This document shows, piece by piece, positions 34,619 to 43,573 of a stretch of DNA of 51,695 nucleotides. Position 1 is the stretch's first letter. Each line of letters starts with the position of its first letter. Under the pieces are notes generated by a model. That model was given only the letters and a program-made list of their open reading frames with translations, ran no database searches and was not told the origin of the DNA. This DNA comes from Blautia glucerasea (GTDB taxonomy: Bacteria > Bacillota > Clostridia > Lachnospirales > Lachnospiraceae): positions 1-51,695 of the forward strand of contig NZ_JAAITU010000031.1 in the NCBI RefSeq assembly GCF_013304385.1. The letters are read 5' to 3'. The position numbers were made by a program, and so were the translations under genes.

Positions 34619-36970
34619 ATGAATACAAGCGTCCGATTGATCAATGACAATTACATAAGTCCGGAGACTGCAGTCCGTAAGTTCAGATCTGCCCGTAAAT
34701 TCCGAACACCATTGTATCTTTACGGAGTGACCGGCATTGGGAAGACTTCTCTGGTTATGAATAACCTTAACATGAAACGCTGCACCTATTACAGCGCTGC
34801 TGATACTGCTGCAGAGATGGTAGAGATAAAGGAATATGAAGGAGAGCACACGGTGATCCTGGATGATCTTCACTGTGTAACAGACAGTGCGCAAAGAGAA
34901 CTTTTCTCTGCTAAGATCCGTCAGTTACTGGATCAGGATAATGTTTGGCTGATTTTGATCGGAAGATGTCCCTTTCCCAGATGGCTGCTGGGACTACGGA
35001 CGAAATACATGTTTGTAGAGATCCCGGAGAAGGATTTTCTTCTCACATTAGAACAGCAGAAAATATATACAGAGCGCGCCGGACTGGTTTTCTCAGAGGA
35101 AGAGCACCGGAAGATCTGGCAAGTAGGACGGGGCATTCCCATGTCTTTAGTGTTTTTTGTTATGGAAAAAGGAGATCTGGAGCGTACCAAGAAACGTGTC
35201 TGGGATTTTCTGGAAACCCAGGTATATGACCAGTGGGACACGGAATTACAGGATTTCTTCATGGATGTTTCTATTACAGAGTCTTTTACTTTGCAGCTGG
35301 CTGCCATGCTTACAGGGAGAAATGATGTAGAGCAGTTGATTGCAGAAGCAGAGCTTACCGGCAATTTTTTTGATATCAGCGGGACAGATGGTATTTGGAA
35401 ATGCAGATGGGAAATGCGTGTTTCCATGCAGCAGAGGCTTCACAGGAAACGGACCCCGGACCAGATCGAACGGCTGTATTATACGGCAGGTCTGTATTAC
35501 GAACTTGCAGGCAGGATTCCTGAAGCCCTTGCGATGTACGAAAAATATCAGGATATGGATAGTATTTCCAGACTGCTTATTTCCAACGCAAGAAAGAATC
35601 CTTCCAGTGGACACTATTTTGAACTTCGCAAATATTATCTGGCTCTTCCTCATCGGATCGTGGCAGACAGCCCTGTTTTGATGGCAGGACTTAGTCTTTT
35701 GCATTCCATGCTGCTGAATATAGATGAGAGCGAACGCTGGTATCATGAACTGGAGGTATATGCCCAGAAGCATTCCGGCAGTTCCGGCAAAGAGGCAAGG
35801 GACCGGCTTCTTTACCTGAAGATCGGACTGCCCCACACAGGAACTGTGAAGATGATAGATCTTCTCAAGAATGCAGATATTCTGCTGCGTAATCGTAAAG
35901 TTGTATTGCCGGAGCTTGCCGTTACCAGTAATCTTCCTTCCATTATGAATGGGGGCAAGGATTTTTGCGAATGGAGCAAACGGGACAGAGAACTGGCAGC
36001 AAGCATAGGAAAGCCTGTGTCTTTTGTTCTTGGCAAATATGGAAAGGGCCTGGTGCCCCTGGCTTTGGCAGAAAGCTATCTGGAAAAAGGAGGCGATACC
36101 TTTGAGATCTTTTCCTGCGCTGAAAAGGGCAGAATGGAAGCTGACAGCAGCGGGAAGATGGAACTTGTATTTGTAGGAAGCGGTATATTGGCCTGGCTGT
36201 CCGTTTTAAAAAACGATGCTGCAGGCGCCAGGACCACGTTATTAAGCCTGCGGGAGCGGGCTGAACTGGAAGCACCGAATCTTCTTGAAAATCTGGATAC
36301 GTTTCTTTGCAGGATTGGCTTGTATCAAGGGGAAGATGTATCTGCATGGCTGAAGACAGCACCGGATGAAAAAAAAGAATTTTATACAATGGATCGGTTC
36401 CGGTACCTGACGAAGGTGCGGGTTTATATCCAGATGGGCAGATATGAAGCTGCATACTGCCTTCTGCAGCAGCTTTTGTACTATGCAGTTATGATGAAGC
36501 GTACATACATCCATATGGAGGTGCAGCTTCTGTTAGCTATCGTGCAGTACCAGACAGGACAGACCGGATGGAAGGATACATTCCAATGGTGCATTACACA
36601 GGCTGAGGAATATCATTTTGTACGGATCTTCAGCAGAGAGGGTCCTCTTGTTTATCCGCTTTTCGGAAAGGAAAAGTTCATCTGGAAAGATGGAGCTTAC
36701 AAGAAACAGGTGCTGTCAGAGTGTAAACAGATGGCTGAAAATTATCCTTCTTACCTGCAAGGCGATGAAGAAACACATATTGTATTAAGCAGCAATGCTA
36801 CCCGTATTCTGAAATTACAGGAAGAAGGTCTTTCAGCTTCGGAGATTGCAGCTATGCTGAAGCTTTCCGAAGCCACAGTGAAATATCATAATAAGGAGAC
36901 ATACCGGAAGCTGGGTGTGAAAAACAAAACCGCAGCAATTGCAGAAGCAAAAAAAAGAAAGCTGATCTAG
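34619..36970 (+). CDS. MalT-like STAND ATPase regulator with LuxR-type HTH
   Basis: A 783-aa signal-responsive transcription activator. The N-terminal NTPase has Walker A GVTGIGKT (36-43) and Walker B HTVILDD (77-83). The middle (about 270-700) is helical and repeat-like, as in the TPR-type sensor of MalT relatives. The last 60 residues form a LuxR HTH with EIAAMLKLSEATVKYHNKET. STAND regulators bind ATP and an inducer, oligomerise and activate nearby promoters. AAAGGAGGGGG precedes the ATG. Earlier in-frame starts overlap the copper terminator and are rejected. It lies 124 bases before the 2072-aa surface protein gene on the same strand, a natural target; the inducer is unknown. Confidence 0.88.
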   Translation: MNTSVRLINDNYISPETAVRKFRSARKFRTPLYLYGVTGIGKTSLVMNNLNMKRCTYYSAADTAAEMVEIKEYEGEHTVILDDLHCVTDSAQRELFSAKIRQLLDQDNVWLILIGRCPFPRWLLGLRTKYMFVEIPEKDFLLTLEQQKIYTERAGLVFSEEEHRKIWQVGRGIPMSLVFFVMEKGDLERTKKRVWDFLETQVYDQWDTELQDFFMDVSITESFTLQLAAMLTGRNDVEQLIAEAELTGNFFDISGTDGIWKCRWEMRVSMQQRLHRKRTPDQIERLYYTAGLYYELAGRIPEALAMYEKYQDMDSISRLLISNARKNPSSGHYFELRKYYLALPHRIVADSPVLMAGLSLLHSMLLNIDESERWYHELEVYAQKHSGSSGKEARDRLLYLKIGLPHTGTVKMIDLLKNADILLRNRKVVLPELAVTSNLPSIMNGGKDFCEWSKRDRELAASIGKPVSFVLGKYGKGLVPLALAESYLEKGGDTFEIFSCAEKGRMEADSSGKMELVFVGSGILAWLSVLKNDAAGARTTLLSLRERAELEAPNLLENLDTFLCRIGLYQGEDVSAWLKTAPDEKKEFYTMDRFRYLTKVRVYIQMGRYEAAYCLLQQLLYYAVMMKRTYIHMEVQLLLAIVQYQTGQTGWKDTFQWCITQAEEYHFVRIFSREGPLVYPLFGKEKFIWKDGAYKKQVLSECKQMAENYPSYLQGDEETHIVLSSNATRILKLQEEGLSASEIAAMLKLSEATVKYHNKETYRKLGVKNKTAAIAEAKKRKLI

Positions 36971-37023
36971 TACAGTGAAAATTAAGGAAAGCCAATATGG
37001 TGGTTACTTAATATTCACTGTAC
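36970..37023 (+). promoter_or_regulatory. Long inverted repeat between regulator and surface gene
   Basis: GTACAGTGAAAATTAAG (36970-36986) and CTTAATATTCACTGTAC (37007-37023) match as an inverted repeat at 16 of 17 positions over a 20-base loop. It begins at the last base of the regulator's stop codon and lies 72 bases before the surface-protein ATG. It could be a two-fold binding site for the LuxR-type regulator, or an mRNA hairpin controlling readthrough. Confidence 0.65.
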
Positions 37024-37031
37024 CAGGCAAC

Positions 37032-37067
37032 AATAAAAGCAGTAATAAAAGCTGCAATAAAAGCTAT
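37032..37067 (+). repeat. Three-copy 12-base repeat in the leader
   Basis: AATAAAAGC followed by AGT, TGC and TAT, three times in tandem, in the untranslated leader of the surface-protein gene about 30 bases before its start codon. Changes in copy number would alter leader spacing. Confidence 0.75.
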
Positions 37068-37094
37068 ATTATTACCAGAGGGAGGACAACCAAT

Positions 37095-40000
37095 ATGAAA
37101 AAAAGGAAAATTGCATGGATCCTGGCCATGGCTATGACGGCTACAAGCATTGACAGCACCGCTTTGATGGCGGGTGCCACAGAGCTTGCCACCACAGAGC
37201 AGGAAGGCCTGACCCAGGATACTGACCAGGTGTTTGATGTGCCGGATGAAGATTCTCATGCAGCAGAGCAGGTTACGGAAGCAGACAATGCAGATCCGGA
37301 TCTTTCCTTTTACGATGTGGAAAGCGACAGCACATACGTAGAAGATGAGGGAGAGCAGCTTTTTTCGTCAGGAGAGAGCATGACAGAACCTGAAGAAGTA
37401 TTTCAGGATGTATATGATGCGGATGCTTCTAATGCGGACAGTGGCTCAGGTACTACCATAACCTATCCGGGTTTCTGTACGCAGATCAATACCAGTATGG
37501 ATTTTACAGCAGAGATCAAAACAGAAGGAGAGGAAGCCTGGTTTCATTTCACACCTGAGGAAGATGGCAAATACGTTTTCATGACCGATGAGAATACTGT
37601 TTTTGCCAGAACCCATGCCAATTTATGCGAGGACGTAGAAGAACAGGAAAAGCCTCTTTTGAAAGAGGATGAAATATCCGGAAATTGGACACATCTTTCC
37701 AGGATCACCTATGATCTGGTAAAAGGTAAACAGTATTTATTCCGTACCTGGCTTGATTATGGCACAGGAAGCTACAAAGTAAGAGTTGTTAAGTATTCTG
37801 AAGATTATGATATTACCTCTGTTACTTTAAATGCAGAGAACGCCCGGAAGCAATACGTGCAGTGTTCAGAATATGTATATGCAGCCGGGGCTCAGCTTAC
37901 ATTTAATTATCATAATGCACCTTCACAGACAGTTACCGTTACAGCGAGAAATGCATTCCCTATGGACACTTATGGACATAAGGCCGGATATTTGTACTAT
38001 AACAGTGCGGGGGAACCATCTGGCAGCGCCGGTTCTGCTATGATGAAAGCAGGTACCTACAAAGTCAGATTTGAAGTGGAAGGCTACACTCCTGCTGATC
38101 CGGATTCCTTATCTTATGAGTTTACTGCAGGGGATCCATGGACGGATATCCGTGAAGGCACCACAGCAGTGAAACGGGTTCACTCTCAGGATGATGCCCT
38201 GTGGTACAAATTTATTCCAACCAAAAGTGGAACCTATGCCTTTGATTCCCCAGGATTGATGCAGGTGAACGACAAGAATGCTAATTTTGCTAACATATCT
38301 CCCATATCCGAAAAATGGGGTGAGTACTCCGGCGTTTTTCAGCATCGGAGACAATATATACTTGCTCAAGACCAGATTTATTATGTGCGTTTTTACTACA
38401 TGGATGAGGATCAGGGCGAAACTGCTGATGTAACCATTACCAGAATCCCCAATATTGAAAAGATCCAGATCACCAGCACACTGGGGGAAGCGATTGCCGG
38501 TCTTAAAAGCTACACAGAAGCAAAGATTTTGGTTTTCTTTGATAATGGACCCTCAAAAGAAGGCACATTAACATTTGGCTCTACCGTTATCCGGATTGAT
38601 GAGATGGTCTTTGAACCTTATCTGATCAATGATAAAGACGGAACTGTGCATGAAGTATCAGACGTTCTCCCTGCCGGAGATTATCAGCTGATATTCAGGA
38701 GCGGTAATGTTTCCAGTGATCCTGTTCCCTTTGCAGTAAAAGAAATCACCAATTCTGTTCTTTACAAGGGCGCTATTGACTGTGGAAAAGGGATTTCTGT
38801 TGTTTCTCCATATGTCCAGCATGCCTTTTACAGCTTTACAGCACCGGAAACAGACAGATATAGTATTTCTGATATTACGTCCCGATACTATGACATTTAT
38901 AAGAAAACCGGCAGCGGCTATCAGTCAGTAAAATATGAAAACATCCAGGCCTTGAATGCAGGCGATACAATCCTTTTTAAATTTTACGGTGGAGGAGACC
39001 AGGATGAAAATGCGTCCCTGAGCCTGCTTAGAAGACAGGATATTACAGCGATGTCTTTCCCTAAAAAAGAGTACATCCAGATCGAAGGTATGAATCCGGA
39101 AATCTGGATACCAGGTGATTTAAGTATAGACTATGTAGATGGCAGCCATGCTGAAATTGCTGTTCTTTTTGGTAAAACTTCAGTTGAAGATAATATAGGT
39201 AACACCATTGCTGTAGAATGGCTGCGTGAAGATAAAAACGGAAATTATATTCCATGGTCTGCGCAGGAAGGTTCCGTTGCCGGAGAATATAAAGCCATCT
39301 TTACTGCTGGAACTGTCCGCGAAGAGATCAGGCTTTCCGTTCTTTCCGTACAAAAAGATGCAGCACGTCTGCCTCAGTTAAAAATGGGCCGTCAAAAGCT
39401 TCCATTGAATGAGGATGGCACTAATTATTATATCTTCATCCCGGAAACAGATGGACATTATTCCTTTAATTATTCAGACCGGCATGTAAATGCATCTATA
39501 GGGCTTTGGGATGAAGCAAATAATCAGCTTCCATATATTGGGCCTTTGGCTGTTGACAGAGAACTGACAAGAGGAGTCAAGTATTTCATCTCATTCTACA
39601 CCTCGCAGGCGCAGGATTTTAATCTGTATATTTACAAACAGCCGGTGGCTACGTCTGTGGAAATTCTGCCTGGCTGGGAGAATGATAACAATGTTTTCAT
39701 TCAGAATCTGGAGACAGTATATTTCGATAACCTTCGGGTCAAAGTGAAAATGGACGATGGAACAGAAGAGATCCTTTCTCTTGGAGAGACAGATCAGTAC
39801 AATAAGCATCTTGATGGATGGCTTTATCTCCGAAAGGAAGATGGAACATTGGAAACCAGTCCGATTCCTTATGATAATAGGTGGTCTGTTTCTACAGGAG
39901 ATTACATTCTTAAATTAGGCTATGGCGAGAAAATGTCAGAGCAGGGCATTCCTGTAAAAATTGTTTCTCTGAAGGATTCTGGTGCGCTTGTTCTTGAAAC

Positions 40001-43000
40001 AGATCAGGTGCAGACAGGTTCTGCAGCTTCAAACCGTCTGTTGTATCAGTTCACCCCAGATGCTTCAGGTGTGTATGAACTGGAAGTGAATACGGATGTT
40101 ATATTGACCATGTATGATGAAAATGGTAAGTATTTAATCAATTCAAATAATGTAGATTCTGATTTGTCCTTTAACCTTGAAGCTGGTAAAACTTATTTCT
40201 TTAGTCTGTACGCAAATAATGAATATGGCCCGGATGTACAGCTGTGCATCAAAAAAAATGAGTTGCCTGTAAAGCTTGAAACAACATTGCTGGAGGATGT
40301 GACTTATATTCCAGGTATGGACAGCTATTCAGATGTAAGACTGCAGACAGTGGCTATATATGAAGATGGCCGAAGAGAAAAGGTAAAGGCGTATGATCAG
40401 ATCGCCGGTTGCAACGTGTATTACAGTGTTTTGTCAGAATCAGGGAAAGAGATGGATTTTGATGAGACCATGAAAAAGGGTACTTATACAATCACACCGG
40501 TTCTTACGAAAGATAACCAAAATCTGCAGATAGCTGCTGCAGGTGTGCAGGTGAAAGCAGAAAAGCCGCAGGTTACAGAAACATTGATTCTCGAACAGTG
40601 GACAGATGTAAAAGAAACTTATCGTCACCTGTACCGATTCACTGCTGCTAAAGATGCTACTTATCAGATTCAGACAGAAGAGGGTGCTGACGCAAGCTTT
40701 TACCGGGAAATGAGCAGCCGGTTCAAGAAAAAAGGACAGACCTATCAGATGGATGAAGGGGAAAGCTGTATTGTTGCAGTCAGTGCCTACAAGGATTCCA
40801 GGATCCGCATAGTGGAAAAGTCTGAGGAGACTCCTGGACAGCCAGGTGCTGACGGAGAAATCACTTTAACAGATGGTTTTAGCCGGGAAGTTACCTTAAA
40901 AGCAGGTGGTGAACAGATTTTTGTTTTCACTCCAACGGTCAGTGGGGATTACCGGATAAAATCAGAAGGTGGATTGGACACTAAGGTAGTGTTATATTCA
41001 GATGAGAATCAGCTTGGTGAGGACGATGATTCCGGGTCTGGGAGCAATTTTTCATTGAAAGCTTCTCTTGAAGCCGGCAAGACCTATCGCTATATAGTTG
41101 ACTTATATAGCAAGGATAACAGCGGAACCACTACTATATGCTTCAGTTTTGTTCAGAATAAGGATATCCGTAAATTAGAGCTGGTATTGAAAGAAGGATT
41201 TTCTGACATAAATACTACATTATTCAGCTATCCTCTGAGGGCTTACAGTCTTAAGATCACTTATCAGGATGGAAGTGAAAAAATACTAGAAGATGATTAT
41301 TATGATCATACCCTGAAAGATGACTTTGGAAATGAGATCAAAGTGGTGGATTCATCCGAAATGGACGGCGATCCTGAGACGAATGAAGTGTTTTTTGTAT
41401 ATGATCTGATGTATAAGAAAGAGGATGGCAAGACCTGGAAGAGCAGCACAAACGGGAAGATACCTTGTGGGAGCATATCAGATATAGAGGCTCTTCAGAT
41501 CGGCACCCCGAAAACAGCTTCCTTAAAGGCAGGCCAGGAATGTTTATACAGATTTACAGTTCCTGAGGATGGCAATTATTTTATTCATTTTGATTCCGGG
41601 AATGATGAGCTTTTCCTGAATACGGAGTTTGGTTCCTATTACACATATTTTCAACTGGGACAGTGGGAGGTTCGTCTAAATCCCATCAGGAAAGACAATA
41701 GTGGACTTGTACCGCTGAAAAAGGGAGTTTCTTACCTTGTTTATCTTGGAAATCAGGGTGAAAAGCCTGCCAATGCATTCTCATTCTATATAGCAAAGGC
41801 AGACGAACTAACATCTGTAGAGTTGAAAAAAGCTCCAGATAATCCTTTTGTATATCCAAATGCGGATGATAGTGTTTCTCTTGATGGAATGGTGATCACT
41901 GCCCATTATGCAGATGGAAGCAGCAAAGATATTTTACAGGGTGAGACGGATCCGGCAGGCCGGTTTGTGCGTGTCCTGTACTGGAAATGGATTGGGAATG
42001 ATACCCTTCGTGTTTTCTTTGCATTTGGCAGCTGCAGAAGCTTTGTTGACCTGAAAGCAGCTTCTACAGAGCAGCTCCCGGTACTTAAAACCGGAGAAAC
42101 CATCCAGGTGCCTGCAGCCGGCAACCAGCTCACAGCATTCCGATATACACCGGAGGAAAGCGGTTTTTATTCCTTTGATATGGATCAGGATGACTGGATC
42201 AAGGTTGTAGAAGAAGAAACAGGCAAAGAAGTGAAGGAGATTAATGGCTACTATTTGGAAGCCGGAACTTCCTATCAGGTTTATACGCGCACAAGGTATG
42301 GTGATGACACCATTACTGTACTGCGTGGTGTGTGCCAGTGGACAGAAGAGTCTGAGATCAGTGCTACCTGTACAACAGATGGCAGCATTACTTACAGATG
42401 TAAGGTTCACAATCACACAAAAACCTATCAGACACAGGAAGCATATGGACATAACTTTGGAGAATGGGTCACTGTAAAGGAAGCAGGCTGCGAAACAGAA
42501 GGACAGCAGCAGCGCAGCTGTACAAGATGCCATATCGTTGAGACCAGAGCACTTCCGGCCAAGGGACAGCACAGTTTCGGAGAATGGATCACTGTAAAGG
42601 AAGCAGGCTGTGAAACAGAAGGACAGCAGCAGCGCAGCTGCACAAGATGCCATGTCGTTGAGACCAGAGCACTTCCGGCCAAGGGACAGCACAGCTTCGG
42701 AGAATGGATCATTACAAAAGATCCCACTGTTCTGGAGACAGGAGTAAAGGAGCGTATCTGCTCCCAGTGCAAAAAGAAAGAGTCAGCTTCCATAGAGAAA
42801 CTGACAGGTACGATTTCACTGAGCGTGAAAGGCACCATCCCGCTGAAAGTAAAACAGTCCTACAAAGTGAAGGTTACCATGGGCAAGGGAGACAAAGTTG
42901 TTTCCTGGAAGTCCAGCAATGCAAAAGCAGTATCTGTGAAAAACGGAGTGATCAAAGGCCGAAAAGCAGGGAAAAAGGCTACCATCACTGTACTTCTTAA

Positions 43001-43313
43001 GAGTGGTAAAAAAGCAAGCTTTAAAGTAAAAGTACAAAAAACCACGGTTCAGACCAAAAAGCTGACAGTTACAAATGCAGTGACAAAGAAAAAGGTTGGA
43101 AAGACTGTTACCCTGAAAAAAGGAGAAACCTTAAAGCTGGCAGCTGCAGCAGCACCTGTTACAAGTCAGCAGAAGATAACTTATACATCTTCTGATAAGA
43201 AAATCGCATCGGTTACAAAGAAAGGCCAGATCAAAGCCAGAAAGAAAGGAAAGGCAACGATCACAGTCGAATCCGGTGCAAAAACATATCGAATCAAGAT
43301 CAATGTAAAATAA
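37095..43313 (+). CDS. Giant secreted multi-domain surface protein
   Basis: A 2072-aa exported protein. The signal peptide is about residues 1-30 (MKKRKIAWILAMAM...MAGA). An acidic stretch follows. Nine beta-sandwich motifs of the form F-x-F-T-P...GxY (for example AWFHFTPEEDGKYVF and LWYKFIPTKSGTYAF) alternate with Ig-like segments that contain a DGS or DGT turn. Three cysteine-containing GHxFGEW repeats (about 1775-1900) follow, then two lysine-rich Ig-like BIG2 domains at the end. No LPxTG motif or terminal membrane segment is seen, so attachment may be by the basic BIG2 domains. GGGAGG before ATG 37095 fixes the start; an upstream GTG at 36975 lies in the inverted repeat. An adhesin or scaffold role is inferred from architecture. 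Confidence 0.85.
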   Translation: MKKRKIAWILAMAMTATSIDSTALMAGATELATTEQEGLTQDTDQVFDVPDEDSHAAEQVTEADNADPDLSFYDVESDSTYVEDEGEQLFSSGESMTEPEEVFQDVYDADASNADSGSGTTITYPGFCTQINTSMDFTAEIKTEGEEAWFHFTPEEDGKYVFMTDENTVFARTHANLCEDVEEQEKPLLKEDEISGNWTHLSRITYDLVKGKQYLFRTWLDYGTGSYKVRVVKYSEDYDITSVTLNAENARKQYVQCSEYVYAAGAQLTFNYHNAPSQTVTVTARNAFPMDTYGHKAGYLYYNSAGEPSGSAGSAMMKAGTYKVRFEVEGYTPADPDSLSYEFTAGDPWTDIREGTTAVKRVHSQDDALWYKFIPTKSGTYAFDSPGLMQVNDKNANFANISPISEKWGEYSGVFQHRRQYILAQDQIYYVRFYYMDEDQGETADVTITRIPNIEKIQITSTLGEAIAGLKSYTEAKILVFFDNGPSKEGTLTFGSTVIRIDEMVFEPYLINDKDGTVHEVSDVLPAGDYQLIFRSGNVSSDPVPFAVKEITNSVLYKGAIDCGKGISVVSPYVQHAFYSFTAPETDRYSISDITSRYYDIYKKTGSGYQSVKYENIQALNAGDTILFKFYGGGDQDENASLSLLRRQDITAMSFPKKEYIQIEGMNPEIWIPGDLSIDYVDGSHAEIAVLFGKTSVEDNIGNTIAVEWLREDKNGNYIPWSAQEGSVAGEYKAIFTAGTVREEIRLSVLSVQKDAARLPQLKMGRQKLPLNEDGTNYYIFIPETDGHYSFNYSDRHVNASIGLWDEANNQLPYIGPLAVDRELTRGVKYFISFYTSQAQDFNLYIYKQPVATSVEILPGWENDNNVFIQNLETVYFDNLRVKVKMDDGTEEILSLGETDQYNKHLDGWLYLRKEDGTLETSPIPYDNRWSVSTGDYILKLGYGEKMSEQGIPVKIVSLKDSGALVLETDQVQTGSAASNRLLYQFTPDASGVYELEVNTDVILTMYDENGKYLINSNNVDSDLSFNLEAGKTYFFSLYANNEYGPDVQLCIKKNELPVKLETTLLEDVTYIPGMDSYSDVRLQTVAIYEDGRREKVKAYDQIAGCNVYYSVLSESGKEMDFDETMKKGTYTITPVLTKDNQNLQIAAAGVQVKAEKPQVTETLILEQWTDVKETYRHLYRFTAAKDATYQIQTEEGADASFYREMSSRFKKKGQTYQMDEGESCIVAVSAYKDSRIRIVEKSEETPGQPGADGEITLTDGFSREVTLKAGGEQIFVFTPTVSGDYRIKSEGGLDTKVVLYSDENQLGEDDDSGSGSNFSLKASLEAGKTYRYIVDLYSKDNSGTTTICFSFVQNKDIRKLELVLKEGFSDINTTLFSYPLRAYSLKITYQDGSEKILEDDYYDHTLKDDFGNEIKVVDSSEMDGDPETNEVFFVYDLMYKKEDGKTWKSSTNGKIPCGSISDIEALQIGTPKTASLKAGQECLYRFTVPEDGNYFIHFDSGNDELFLNTEFGSYYTYFQLGQWEVRLNPIRKDNSGLVPLKKGVSYLVYLGNQGEKPANAFSFYIAKADELTSVELKKAPDNPFVYPNADDSVSLDGMVITAHYADGSSKDILQGETDPAGRFVRVLYWKWIGNDTLRVFFAFGSCRSFVDLKAASTEQLPVLKTGETIQVPAAGNQLTAFRYTPEESGFYSFDMDQDDWIKVVEEETGKEVKEINGYYLEAGTSYQVYTRTRYGDDTITVLRGVCQWTEESEISATCTTDGSITYRCKVHNHTKTYQTQEAYGHNFGEWVTVKEAGCETEGQQQRSCTRCHIVETRALPAKGQHSFGEWITVKEAGCETEGQQQRSCTRCHVVETRALPAKGQHSFGEWIITKDPTVLETGVKERICSQCKKKESASIEKLTGTISLSVKGTIPLKVKQSYKVKVTMGKGDKVVSWKSSNAKAVSVKNGVIKGRKAGKKATITVLLKSGKKASFKVKVQKTTVQTKKLTVTNAVTKKKVGKTVTLKKGETLKLAAAAAPVTSQQKITYTSSDKKIASVTKKGQIKARKKGKATITVESGAKTYRIKINVK
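42459..42698 (+). repeat. Near-identical 120-base tandem duplication
   Basis: The unit at 42459-42578 recurs at 42579-42698 with only a few substitutions. Each encodes a 40-residue GEWxTVKEAGCETEG...CTRCH...LPAKGQHSF unit. The low divergence shows recent duplication or ongoing homogenisation. Confidence 0.88.
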
Positions 43314-43323
43314 CCTGCAAAAG

Positions 43324-43355
43324 AAAGGGAAGAGGCTTCTGGCTTCTTCCCTTTT
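43324..43355 (+). terminator. Terminator after the 2072-aa surface protein gene
   Basis: AAAGGGAAGA (43324-43333) pairs with TCTTCCCTTT (43345-43354), ending in a short T run and CATAT. It starts 11 bases after the stop codon. Confidence 0.7.
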
Positions 43356-43439
43356 CATATATGTCTGATTTTGATGCTATAAAAATTGACTATAATCATA
43401 TTTTTGAAAGTCTTTGCATTTCATGAGGCTGATTCTTAA

Positions 43440-43468
43440 TTGACAATCCTCACACCGAATAGTAAAAC
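43440..43468 (+). promoter_or_regulatory. Promoter candidate of the second giant surface gene
   Basis: A perfect TTGACA (43440-43445), a 17-base spacer and a weak TAAAAC (43463-43468). It lies about 105 bases before the start codon. The leader also contains an ACCTGT/ACAGGT inverted repeat near 43517-43543. Confidence 0.5.
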
Positions 43469-43573
43469 TAGCTTAATAAAAAAAGGAGCGGAAGCGAAGA
43501 GAAAAGAAGATTTTTACCTGTTTTGACCAGGAGAAGACAGGTGGAGGAAGATATATAAAAGGAGCGTATGAAT

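Noticed and set aside
36975..37094. GTG-initiated 40-residue N-terminal extension of the 2072-aa protein
   Set aside because: It would be translated from the inverted repeat and place 40 residues before a perfect signal peptide; GGGAGG before ATG 37095 is a better start.
41934..42692. Minus-strand frame of 252 codons with internal repeats
   Set aside because: Its repeats merely mirror the 120-base duplication of the plus-strand surface gene.
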